A stretch of 45,000 nucleotides of DNA. It comes from SAR11 cluster bacterium PRT-SC02 (GTDB taxonomy: Bacteria > Pseudomonadota > Alphaproteobacteria > Pelagibacterales > Pelagibacteraceae). This document shows positions 22,453 to 30,826 of this stretch, one piece after another. The position numbers and the translations under genes are program-made. Every line of letters starts with the position of its first letter. Within the stretch, counting starts at the first letter, position 1. The DNA is taken from NCBI GenBank assembly GCA_001321855.1, contig JPUP01000073.1, forward strand, positions 1-45,000. Reading direction: 5' to 3'. Under the pieces are notes generated by a model. The model saw nothing but the letters and a program-made list of their open reading frames with translations. It did no database searches and had not been told where the DNA came from.

Positions 22453-23169
22453 ATGAATAAGAATTTTAAAAATATATTTGCTGTAATTTATTTAATTTGT
22501 TTGGGGTTAATTTTATACGCCTTCTTTAGTTTGGTTGATATTACTGAACTAGACAATTACTCTTATATAAGAGATAGATCTCAAGTTTTATTAGATTTTA
22601 AAAATTCTAATTTATTACTTTTTTGTGTCACATTTTTTTTATTCATTATAGTTTGGATACTTTTATTGGGTTTTGCTACTCCAATAGCAATAATAACTGG
22701 TTATATTTTTGGAAAGTTTTACGGCTTAATATTTGCAATTCTTGGATTTTCTACCGGGTGCACTTTGCTTTATCTATTTGCGAAATATTATTTTAGTGAA
22801 CTTATACAAAAAAAATTAGCTTATAAAATTGATAATATAAAGTATTTGTTCAATAGAAATGAGTTTTTTTATTTTTTAATTTTTAGAATGGCAGGAGGTG
22901 GAGGAATACCATTCGCAATCCAGAATCTTTTACCTGTAATATTTGATATGAAAGTTAAAAATTATATTTTTGCTACATTATTAGGCCTAGTCCCTACAAC
23001 TTTTATTTCTGTTGCATTGGGTTCGGGCTTAGAAAAAATAATTCAAAACAATATAAATCCAAGTTTTTTTGACATACTTTTTTCTCCTGATATATATTTG
23101 CCACTGATAGGATTTGTAGTTTTAATATTGATATCTTATTTTTTAGGAAAAAAATTTTTTAAGAAATGA
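22453..23169 (+). CDS. TVP38/TMEM64 family (SNARE-associated/DedA-like) membrane protein
   Basis: 238 aa; multi-TM, TPIAIITGYIFGKFYGLIFAILGFSTGCTLLYLFAKY, FRMAGGGGIPFAIQNLLPVIFDMKVKNY. Confidence 0.85.
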   Translation: MNKNFKNIFAVIYLICLGLILYAFFSLVDITELDNYSYIRDRSQVLLDFKNSNLLLFCVTFFLFIIVWILLLGFATPIAIITGYIFGKFYGLIFAILGFSTGCTLLYLFAKYYFSELIQKKLAYKIDNIKYLFNRNEFFYFLIFRMAGGGGIPFAIQNLLPVIFDMKVKNYIFATLLGLVPTTFISVALGSGLEKIIQNNINPSFFDILFSPDIYLPLIGFVVLILISYFLGKKFFKK

Positions 23170-24884
23170 AAAATGAATTGAAAACTGACCCAAGTCCATA
23201 CCTGCAGCAGCATAAAGACAATCCTGTAAATTGGAAGACTTGGTCACCAAAATCTCTCTCTTTAGCTAAAAAGGAAAAAAAACCTATAATTTTAAGTATT
23301 GGATATTCTAGTTGTCACTGGTGCCATGTTATGGCTCACGAAAGTTTTGAGGATGTGGACACTGCAAAATATATGAATGAAAATTTTATAAATATTAAAG
23401 TTGATAGAGAAGAAAGACCAGACCTTGATTTTTTATTTCAAAGCTCATTCCAACTATTTAATCAGTCGAGTGGAGGATGGCCGCTGACGATGTTTCTCGA
23501 TGAGAACGCAGTTCCATTTATGGGAGGGACATACTTTCCAAAAATTACAAAACATAACATTCCCTCTTTTAAATCAGTAATGGAGCAAATAATAAATGTT
23601 TATAAAAACCAGAGAGAAAGAATAATAAATCAATCTAGTTTAATTAAGAAAAGCTTAGAACCAAAAAAAAGTGCAGTAATCAATCAAGATTATATCTCTA
23701 TAGTTGATCAAATTACAACAAAACTAGATCCTATAAATGGTGGATTTATTGGAGCTCCAAAATTTCCAACATTTTATATTTTTGATGTTTTAATTTATTT
23801 TTTTAATAAAAAAAAAGATAAAAAATATTACGAGGCTGTTGATCTCCTTTTAAATAAGATTTGTTCTCAAGGAATTTATGATCATGTAGAAGGTGGTATA
23901 TGCCGTTATACAGTTGATGAAAATTGGCTTATTCCTCATTTTGAAAAAATGCTTTACGATAATCTACAATTTATTTCTTTACTTTGTAAATGCTTGAAAA
24001 TTAAAAAAAATGATTACCTTTTTAAAAAATTAAAACAAACAATTAATTTCTTAGAAAGAGAGTTTGTTAATAAAGAAACAGGACTCCTGGGATCTGCATA
24101 CGACGCTGATAGCGAGGGTGAAGAAGGAAAATATTATGTGTTTTCTTATGATGAACTAAAAAACATAGAGGGCATTAAAGAATATTTTGAAATTAATCCT
24201 AATGGTAATTGGGAAGGAAAAATTATTTTAAAGGAATTAAAACAACCAAATGATAAAATTTTAAATGCTTTGATTGAAATAAGAAAAAAAAGAAAAAAAC
24301 CATTTTTTGACAACAAAACACAAATGGACTTAAACAGTTTATGGATTTCAGTTTTAATTCAAGCAGATAAAATTACTAATGATGAAAATTACATAAAAAA
24401 AGCTGAAACTTATTATAAAAATTTAGAAAAAAAATATGTTGGGAAATATTATCATAGTTATTCCAAAGAACATGTTTTTCTTGAGGATTACGCTTTTTTC
24501 ATACAGGCACTTATTGATTTAGCAGAAAATACTCTGATATTTGATTATAGGAATAAAGCCAAAGAATTATGCGATGAAGTAATTAATAATTTTTATTGTC
24601 GCAAAAGACAAATTTTTCAAAAAAATTGTATAAAAAAAAATGATCTATTTTTCGAACCAATAGATATTGGAGATCATACTGTTCCTAATGGAAACTCTAT
24701 AATGTTAAAAAACTTCGCTAGATTAAAATATTTCTGCCCCGAGAGTGACGGGCTAGCAAAAAGTATTGAGAGTTATCTAAATATTTATAAAAACTATATG
24801 TTCAGCTCCGTCAAATCTTTAGATTTTTATAAAAATGCGAAATTAAATATAAATTGTAACGAAGATGGATGTTATGTCAATTAG
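23166..24884 (+). CDS. DUF255/thioredoxin-domain protein (YyaL/SSP411 family)
   Basis: 572 aa; SPYLQQHKDNPVNWKTW, GYSSCHWCHVMAHESFEDVDTAKYMNENFINIKVDREERPDLD. Confidence 0.93.
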   Translation: MKNELKTDPSPYLQQHKDNPVNWKTWSPKSLSLAKKEKKPIILSIGYSSCHWCHVMAHESFEDVDTAKYMNENFINIKVDREERPDLDFLFQSSFQLFNQSSGGWPLTMFLDENAVPFMGGTYFPKITKHNIPSFKSVMEQIINVYKNQRERIINQSSLIKKSLEPKKSAVINQDYISIVDQITTKLDPINGGFIGAPKFPTFYIFDVLIYFFNKKKDKKYYEAVDLLLNKICSQGIYDHVEGGICRYTVDENWLIPHFEKMLYDNLQFISLLCKCLKIKKNDYLFKKLKQTINFLEREFVNKETGLLGSAYDADSEGEEGKYYVFSYDELKNIEGIKEYFEINPNGNWEGKIILKELKQPNDKILNALIEIRKKRKKPFFDNKTQMDLNSLWISVLIQADKITNDENYIKKAETYYKNLEKKYVGKYYHSYSKEHVFLEDYAFFIQALIDLAENTLIFDYRNKAKELCDEVINNFYCRKRQIFQKNCIKKNDLFFEPIDIGDHTVPNGNSIMLKNFARLKYFCPESDGLAKSIESYLNIYKNYMFSSVKSLDFYKNAKLNINCNEDGCYVN

Positions 24885-25038
24885 CTCTCTTTTTTCTTGG
24901 ATGATTTGGTTTTTTCTGATTTGTTTGTGGAATTATGGATTTCCCGAGGCCAAACCTATTGAAGATGTTATAGCTAGTGTTTTATTAGGGTTTGTTTTAC
25001 TTTTTTTGAAGGTATTGTTTAAGAAAAAAATTAGATAA
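24874..25038 (+). CDS. Small hydrophobic hypothetical protein (54 aa)
   Basis: Own translation: MSISSLFSWMIWFFLICLWNYGFPEAKPIEDVIASVLLGFVLLFLKVLFKKKIR*, two predicted TM-like stretches; overlaps the preceding gene end; not in the ORF track. Confidence 0.55.
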   Translation: MSISSLFSWMIWFFLICLWNYGFPEAKPIEDVIASVLLGFVLLFLKVLFKKKIR

Positions 25039-25048
25039 ATATTTCATT

Positions 25049-25124
25049 TGGTGCCCACAGCCTGAGTCGAACAGGCGACCTTTTCCTTACCATGGAAATG
25101 CTCTACCTACTGAGCTATGTGGGC
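25049..25124 (-). tRNA. tRNA-Thr (anticodon GGT)
   Basis: Reverse complement GCCCACATAGCTCAGTAGGTAGAGCATTTCCATGGTAAGGAAAAGGTCGCCTGTTCGACTCAGGCTGTGGGCACCA folds as a complete cloverleaf; loop ATGGTAA; CCA encoded. Confidence 0.95.
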
Positions 25125-25212
25125 TTCATTTTGTTATTTATGCTATTGTATTAAGACACTTGCATAAATTCAAATCAAGAAGTAAAAATAGATAAATGCA
25201 GGAGTTATTTTT

Positions 25213-25404
25213 ATGGGTATTCATTATGATTATAAATCTACACGTGGCGAAAAAGCGATGAAAAAAGAGGCAAAGAAAAAAGCCCGTTTGGAGCAAAAAA
25301 GAGCAAAAAAAGGTGGAGCCAACAAGTTAGAAAAAGACTCTAAAATGCATGATATAAATAAACCCATCACTCTCGACGATTTAACAAGTCCAAATAAAGA
25401 TTAA
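25213..25404 (+). CDS. Small lysine-rich hypothetical protein
   Basis: 63 aa: MGIHYDYKSTRGEKAMKKEAKKKARLEQKRAKKGGANKLEKDSKMHDINKPITLDDLTSPNKD; preceded by purine-rich GGAG at about 25201. Confidence 0.7.
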   Translation: MGIHYDYKSTRGEKAMKKEAKKKARLEQKRAKKGGANKLEKDSKMHDINKPITLDDLTSPNKD

Positions 25405-25410
25405 AACTAA

Positions 25411-25521
25411 ATGAATTTTTTTGGTAAAAAAAATTCTAACATTAAAAATCGTGAGTTAGCTTTAAAAAAGAATATTTTAAAAAGAAAGAAAGGAAAAAAT
25501 CTTAAAAATAGAAAAAAATAA
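25411..25521 (+). CDS. Very small basic hypothetical protein (36 aa)
   Basis: Own translation: [36 protein letters not shown]; sits between the 25213 ORF and dcd, same strand. Confidence 0.35.
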   Translation: MNFFGKKNSNIKNRELALKKNILKRKKGKNLKNRKK

Positions 25522-25526
25522 AAACA

Positions 25527-26081
25527 ATGACAGTATTATCTGACAATTGGATTAAAAGAATGGCAAAGTCAAAAAATATGATTAAGCCTTTTATAGAAAA
25601 ACAAGTAAGAAAAGGAAAAATATCTTTTGGATTATCTTCTTATGGTTACGATGCACGAGTTTCGAATGAATTTAAAATCTTTACTAACGTTAATTCAGGT
25701 ATTGTAGATCCTAAAATATTTAAAAAGGAAAGCTTTGTTACAAAGGTAGGAAAGGAATGTATAATACCACCGAATTCATTTGCTTTAGCAAGTACAATGG
25801 AATATTTTAAAATTCCTGAAAATGTATTAGTAATCTGTCTTGGAAAATCAACTTACGCAAGATGTGGTATCATAGTAAATGTCACCCCTTTAGAGCCTGG
25901 CTGGGAAGGTCATGTAACTTTAGAGTTCTCAAATACAACGCCTTTACCTGCAAAGATTTATGCTAATGAAGGTGTAGCACAATTTGTTTTTATAAAAGGA
26001 AATGAGAAACCGAGAGTCACTTATGCAAAAAGAAAAGGTAAGTACATGAAGCAAAAAGGTGTGACTCTCCCTAAAATCTAA
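25527..26081 (+). CDS. dcd: dCTP deaminase
   Basis: 184 aa; [87 protein letters not shown]. Confidence 0.96.
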   Translation: MTVLSDNWIKRMAKSKNMIKPFIEKQVRKGKISFGLSSYGYDARVSNEFKIFTNVNSGIVDPKIFKKESFVTKVGKECIIPPNSFALASTMEYFKIPENVLVICLGKSTYARCGIIVNVTPLEPGWEGHVTLEFSNTTPLPAKIYANEGVAQFVFIKGNEKPRVTYAKRKGKYMKQKGVTLPKI

Positions 26082-26089
26082 ATCTTTAA

Positions 26090-27343
26090 ATGCAAAGATT
26101 ATTGATAAAAGGAAAAAATAAAATTAATGGAACAATAAATATTTCTGGTTCAAAAAATGCATCTTTACCAATACTAGCTGCTTCAATTTTAACAAAAAAA
26201 TTAGTACTAAAAAATATTCCTTTAGTTAAAGATATATTCACAATGACAGATCTTTTAAGATTCATCGGTATAAAGTGTCAAATATCAAAAAAAAAAAATT
26301 TAATTAAAATTAATAATTTAAAAAAAAATTTGAATACTGTTGCACCATATAAACTCGTAAAAACTATGAGGGCAGGTATATTAGTATTGGGACCATTATT
26401 GGCAAAGTTTGGAAAAGCAAAAATTTCGTTGCCTGGTGGTTGTGCTATTGGATCAAGACCAGTAGATCTTCATCTTATGGCTTTAAAAAAACTTGGTGCA
26501 AGAATAAAAATAAAGAATGGTTATATAATTGCTAAATCGCCAGGAAATCTTAGAGGTACAAATATAACTTTTCCAAAGATATCAGTTGGTGCAACTGAAA
26601 ATGCAATTCTAGCTGCATTTTGCGCAGAGGGAATTACAACTCTTAACAATTGCGCGATAGAGCCTGAGGTAAAAGATCTTATCAAATTTTTAAACAAGAT
26701 TGGTGGTAAAATTAAATTTAAAAATAGAAAAATTATAATTGTTGGAACTAAAAAAATATTAAATACCTCATACAAAATAATGTTTGATAGAATTGAATTA
26801 GGTACTTATATTATAGCTGCTGGAATTTGTGGAAAAAAAATTAAATTTCCAAATGTTGATGCTAATTTAATAAAAACGGAAATCAAAACTCTTAAAAAAA
26901 CGGGAATTAATATTTCATTTGATAAAAATAATCTCTTCGTTGAAGGTTGCGAAAAATTAAAAAAATTAAATATCAAAACAGAACCATATCCGGGTTTTCC
27001 AACAGATCTACAAGCCCAAATAATGGTTTTAATGACACAAGCAAAAGGAATTTCAAAAATAAAAGAAAATATTTTTGAAAACAGATTTATGCACGTATCC
27101 GAATTAAAGAGAATGGGTGCAAAAATAAATATAAGAAATAATGTAGCAACAATAGAAGGGCCAACTAATTTATCGGGAGCAGAGGTTATGGCTACAGATT
27201 TAAGAGCCTCAGTAAGCTTAGTTTTGGCTGGGTTGATTGCAGAAAACAGAACAATTATAAACAGGATATACCATTTAGACAGAGGTTATTTTTCTTTAGA
27301 AAAAAAACTTAAAAATTGCAAAGCTAATATTAAGAGAATTTAG
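26090..27343 (+). CDS. murA: UDP-N-acetylglucosamine 1-carboxyvinyltransferase
   Basis: 417 aa; NISGSKNASLPILAASIL, LPGGCAIGSRPVDLHL (active-site Cys region), FPTDLQAQIMVLMTQAKG. Confidence 0.97.
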   Translation: MQRLLIKGKNKINGTINISGSKNASLPILAASILTKKLVLKNIPLVKDIFTMTDLLRFIGIKCQISKKKNLIKINNLKKNLNTVAPYKLVKTMRAGILVLGPLLAKFGKAKISLPGGCAIGSRPVDLHLMALKKLGARIKIKNGYIIAKSPGNLRGTNITFPKISVGATENAILAAFCAEGITTLNNCAIEPEVKDLIKFLNKIGGKIKFKNRKIIIVGTKKILNTSYKIMFDRIELGTYIIAAGICGKKIKFPNVDANLIKTEIKTLKKTGINISFDKNNLFVEGCEKLKKLNIKTEPYPGFPTDLQAQIMVLMTQAKGISKIKENIFENRFMHVSELKRMGAKINIRNNVATIEGPTNLSGAEVMATDLRASVSLVLAGLIAENRTIINRIYHLDRGYFSLEKKLKNCKANIKRI

Positions 27344-27790
27344 GTGAGTAAATATTTAAAATTAATTGCAAAGACTGATGAAGATTTAAAAGTAATTTCA
27401 GCTCATTTACAAGATTCAATTGTCTCATTAAACGATATAGCAAACTTAAAAAAAAATAAAATTTTTTTAATGCAAGTAAATAGGTTTATGTGGGAGGATG
27501 TGGAAAAAGGTGTTTTAAGAAAAAATAAAAGAATAAGATCAATAATAAAATTTGATCATGTAATAAGAGTTTCCTCAAAAAATATTCAAAAAAATACTAA
27601 AAATAAGTTTTTAGACTTTTTAGCCATTGAAACTAAGGAAATGCCTGATAAAACACAAGAAATGAAATTAACATTTTCTGGCGACTCTGTTATTAAAATT
27701 ATTGCTGAAGTTATTGAAATAACTTTAGATGACCAGGGAGCACCATGGGATACTAAACAGAAACCAAAACATAAGTTTTATGATAATTAA
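27344..27790 (+). CDS. DUF2948 family protein
   Basis: 148 aa, GTG start; LIAKTDEDLKVISAHLQDSIVSLNDIANLKKNKIFLMQVNRFMWED; murA-DUF2948-hisD order typical of alphaproteobacteria. Confidence 0.82.
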   Translation: MSKYLKLIAKTDEDLKVISAHLQDSIVSLNDIANLKKNKIFLMQVNRFMWEDVEKGVLRKNKRIRSIIKFDHVIRVSSKNIQKNTKNKFLDFLAIETKEMPDKTQEMKLTFSGDSVIKIIAEVIEITLDDQGAPWDTKQKPKHKFYDN

Positions 27791-29081
27791 AAATATAATC
27801 TATAATGACAAAAATTTTTTTAATCAGTTAAAGAAATTTTTAGAAAAGAGAAAAATAGACCAAAATCAAAACAGTTCCATTGTAAAAAAAATTATAATTG
27901 ATGTAAAGAAAGATAAAGACAATGCGATTTTAAAATATGAGAAAAAATTTAACAAAAATTCACAGATAAAAATTAGTGGCTTTAAATATTCAAATAACGA
28001 AATAAAAAAATTAATAAAAAATCTTGATAATAGAACAAAAAAATCTATCGATATCTCTTTTAATAGAATAAAAAAATTTCACTCTAAGCAAATATTAAAA
28101 ACTTTTTCATTTAGAGATAATCATAATATTAAACTGTCTTACAGATCGAGCCCTATTGACAGAGTAGGGGTTTACGTCCCTGGTGGGACTGCCAATTATC
28201 CAAGCACTGTGCTTATGAATTGTATACCCGCATTAGTAGCTGGTGTAAAAAATATATATTTAACAACTCCCAATGATAAAAAAAATACGAATCCTGCCGT
28301 AATTTATGCTGCTACTAAATGTGGTGTAAAGGAGATTTACAAAATAGGTGGCGCTCAAGCAATCGCAGCGTTTGCATTTGGAACAAAAAAAATTTGCAAA
28401 GTTGATAAGATTGTAGGACCAGGAAATTTATTTGTAAGTGCTGCAAAAAAAGAAGTTTTTGGTGAAGTAGGAATTGACATGATTGCAGGACCATCAGAAG
28501 TTTTAGTAGTAGCAGACAAATATTCAAATCCAGATTGGATTGCAGCAGATTTAATTGCTCAAGCCGAGCATGATAAATTTGCTCAGTCAATTTTATTGTG
28601 TAATGATAAAAAAACTATTTTAGAAGTAAATAAAAAGTTAAAAATTCAATTAAAAACACTCCCTAAAAAACACATAGCCTTATCAAGTCTTAAAAGGTTT
28701 GGATGTAGTTTATTTGTAAGAAACCTAAAGAATTTTTCTAAAGTAATTAATGAAATTGCCCCAGAGCATTTACAAATAGATATTAAAAAACCTGAGAAGA
28801 TTATAAAAGAAATAAAGAACGCAGGTTCCATTTTCATAGGGAAATATTCTCCTGAAGCAATGGGAGATTATTTAGCTGGCCCGAACCACGTTTTGCCAAC
28901 AAGCGGATCAGCCAAATTCTCCTCAGGTTTGTCGGTTTATGATTTTTTAAAAAGACACTCCTTTATAAAAATATCAAAAACAGGTATTGAAAGATTGGGT
29001 CCTTTAGTTATAAATTTAGCTAAGTATGAAAAACTCGAAGGACATGCTAACTCTGTTAAATTAAGAACAAAAAGGATTTGA
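27780..29081 (+). CDS. hisD: Histidinol dehydrogenase
   Basis: GVYVPGGTANYPSTVLMNCIPALVAGV, GPGNLFVSAAKKEVFGEVGIDMIAGPSEVLV; start at 27780 (MIIKNIIYND) preferred over the track's 27729 because the latter overlaps DUF2948 by about 60 nt. Confidence 0.95.
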   Translation: MIIKNIIYNDKNFFNQLKKFLEKRKIDQNQNSSIVKKIIIDVKKDKDNAILKYEKKFNKNSQIKISGFKYSNNEIKKLIKNLDNRTKKSIDISFNRIKKFHSKQILKTFSFRDNHNIKLSYRSSPIDRVGVYVPGGTANYPSTVLMNCIPALVAGVKNIYLTTPNDKKNTNPAVIYAATKCGVKEIYKIGGAQAIAAFAFGTKKICKVDKIVGPGNLFVSAAKKEVFGEVGIDMIAGPSEVLVVADKYSNPDWIAADLIAQAEHDKFAQSILLCNDKKTILEVNKKLKIQLKTLPKKHIALSSLKRFGCSLFVRNLKNFSKVINEIAPEHLQIDIKKPEKIIKEIKNAGSIFIGKYSPEAMGDYLAGPNHVLPTSGSAKFSSGLSVYDFLKRHSFIKISKTGIERLGPLVINLAKYEKLEGHANSVKLRTKRI

Positions 29082-29084
29082 TAA

Positions 29085-29300
29085 TTGGCTAAACAAGAAA
29101 CTTTAGAATTTAAAGGCAAGGTTACGGAACTTCTCCCTAACGCAATGTTTAGGGTTAAATTAGAAAATAACCATGAGATACTAGCTCATACGGCTGGAAA
29201 ATTGAGAAAGAATAGAATAAGAGTGTTAGCGGGCGATAATGTTATGGTTGAAATGACCCCATATGATTTAACTAAAGGTAGAATTACTTTTAGATTTTAG
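29085..29300 (+). CDS. infA: Translation initiation factor IF-1
   Basis: 71 aa, TTG start; [71 protein letters not shown]. Confidence 0.96.
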   Translation: MAKQETLEFKGKVTELLPNAMFRVKLENNHEILAHTAGKLRKNRIRVLAGDNVMVEMTPYDLTKGRITFRF

Positions 29301-29374
29301 GCCTTGTAGCTCAGTAGTAGAGCAGTACCCTGAAAAGGTATGTGTCGTTTGTGCGATTCAAACCAAGGCCACCA
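29300..29374 (+). tRNA. tRNA-Phe (anticodon GAA)
   Basis: GGCCTTG TA GCTC AGTAGTA GAGC A GTACC CTGAAAA GGTAT GTGTC GTTTG TGCGATT CAAAC CAAGGCC ACCA: 7-bp acceptor stem, D, anticodon and T stems all pair; loop CTGAAAA gives GAA; encoded CCA. Confidence 0.9.
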
Positions 29375-29427
29375 CCAAGCGATTAAAACACATCGAAATA
29401 ATTTAATTTTTTTGCTATTAAACAAAT

Positions 29428-30825
29428 ATGAGTAAAAAAATTGGACTTTTTTGGTTAAAAGATGACTTTAGAGTTATTAAAAATTATGCATTAGCAGAAG
29501 CCACTAATAACCATGATCAAGTTGTTGTATTTTATTTATATAAAAAAGATCTTTTTGAAAATCAAATTGCCCAAAAGTGGTGGGTAAGCAGGTCTTTAGA
29601 AGAATTTAAAAAAAAATTAGATGAATTTAATATTAGTCTAGAAATAATTAAGGTTAACTCATACCAAGTTTTCTTTGAAGAGCTTTTAAAAAAAGATAAC
29701 TTTTCAATTTATTGGAATAAAACATACGAACCAAAATATCTAAATTTTGATGAACTGTTATCTAAAAAGCTAACTTCTAAAAATATCGAATTTAAAATTT
29801 GTAAAGGAAATGCCTTAAATGAACATAATGAGGTTAAAAAAAGTGACTCAACACCTTTTAAAGTTTTTACTCCGTTTTGGCGAACTGCAGAGAAACTCTA
29901 TTTGGAAAAAGTACCTACGAAGAACCGAAGCATTTTGAAAAGAAAAAAAAAGATTACTTTTTTTAAAAATATTTTAAACGAAAAGAAAATTTTACCTGAT
30001 AAGAAATGGTATATAAAATTCGAGAAATTTTGGCAACCAAGTGAGGAAAAAGCTTTACTAGAATTAAAAAATTTTATTAAAAGTAGAATTGAAAACTATT
30101 CAGACGCTAGAAATTTTCCCAGCATTATAGGAACTTCTAAGCTATCTCCTTTTATTAAACATGGTCAAATTCATGTAGAAACCATTTGGGAGGAGTGTAA
30201 TAAAATTAAAAAAAAAGGGGTCAGTAAATTTTTAACAGAAATTGGATGGAGAGAGTTTAATCATTCATTAATAAATAATTTTCCTCACATGCTTAAAGGA
30301 AATTACTCTAAAAAATTTGATAAATTTCCTTGGGAGAAAAATCAAAGACTATTATTAGCTTGGAAAAAGGGTTTAACCGGATATCCAATCGTTGATGCTG
30401 GCATGAGGGAGTTGTATTCTATTGGCTGGATGCATAATAGAGTTAGGATGATAGTTGGTTCTTTTTTAGTCAAACATTTATTAATTAATTGGAAAGAAGG
30501 TGAAAAGCATTTCAAAAATTGTCTTTTAGATTACAATGAAGCAAACAATGTTTCTGGCTGGCAATGGGTTGCTGGCTGTGGCGCTGATGCAGCACCTTAC
30601 TTCAGAATATTTAATCCAATATTGCAAGGAGAAAAATTTGATAAGGAAGGTGAGTATGTAAAAAAATGGGTTCCTGAATTAAAAAATGTACCAAAAAAAT
30701 TTATTCATAGACCGTGGGAACTTAAAGATGAAAAAATAATAAAAATCGGAAAAGATTATCCTAAACCTATCGTTATTCATGAGAAGGCAAGAGAACGTGC
30801 ATTAAAAGCTTTTCAAATAATTTAG
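29428..30825 (+). CDS. phrB: Deoxyribodipyrimidine photolyase / cryptochrome family
   Basis: 465 aa; ARNFPSIIGTSKLSPFIKHGQI, TGYPIVDAGMRELYSIGWMHNRVRMIVGSFLVKHLLINW, WQWVAGCGADAAPYFRIFNP. Confidence 0.95.
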   Translation: MSKKIGLFWLKDDFRVIKNYALAEATNNHDQVVVFYLYKKDLFENQIAQKWWVSRSLEEFKKKLDEFNISLEIIKVNSYQVFFEELLKKDNFSIYWNKTYEPKYLNFDELLSKKLTSKNIEFKICKGNALNEHNEVKKSDSTPFKVFTPFWRTAEKLYLEKVPTKNRSILKRKKKITFFKNILNEKKILPDKKWYIKFEKFWQPSEEKALLELKNFIKSRIENYSDARNFPSIIGTSKLSPFIKHGQIHVETIWEECNKIKKKGVSKFLTEIGWREFNHSLINNFPHMLKGNYSKKFDKFPWEKNQRLLLAWKKGLTGYPIVDAGMRELYSIGWMHNRVRMIVGSFLVKHLLINWKEGEKHFKNCLLDYNEANNVSGWQWVAGCGADAAPYFRIFNPILQGEKFDKEGEYVKKWVPELKNVPKKFIHRPWELKDEKIIKIGKDYPKPIVIHEKARERALKAFQII

Positions 30826-30826
30826 A

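Noticed and set aside
27729-27779. Upstream extension of hisD in the ORF track
   Set aside because: Would overlap DUF2948 by about 60 nt; the ATG at 27780 gives a natural hisD N-terminus.
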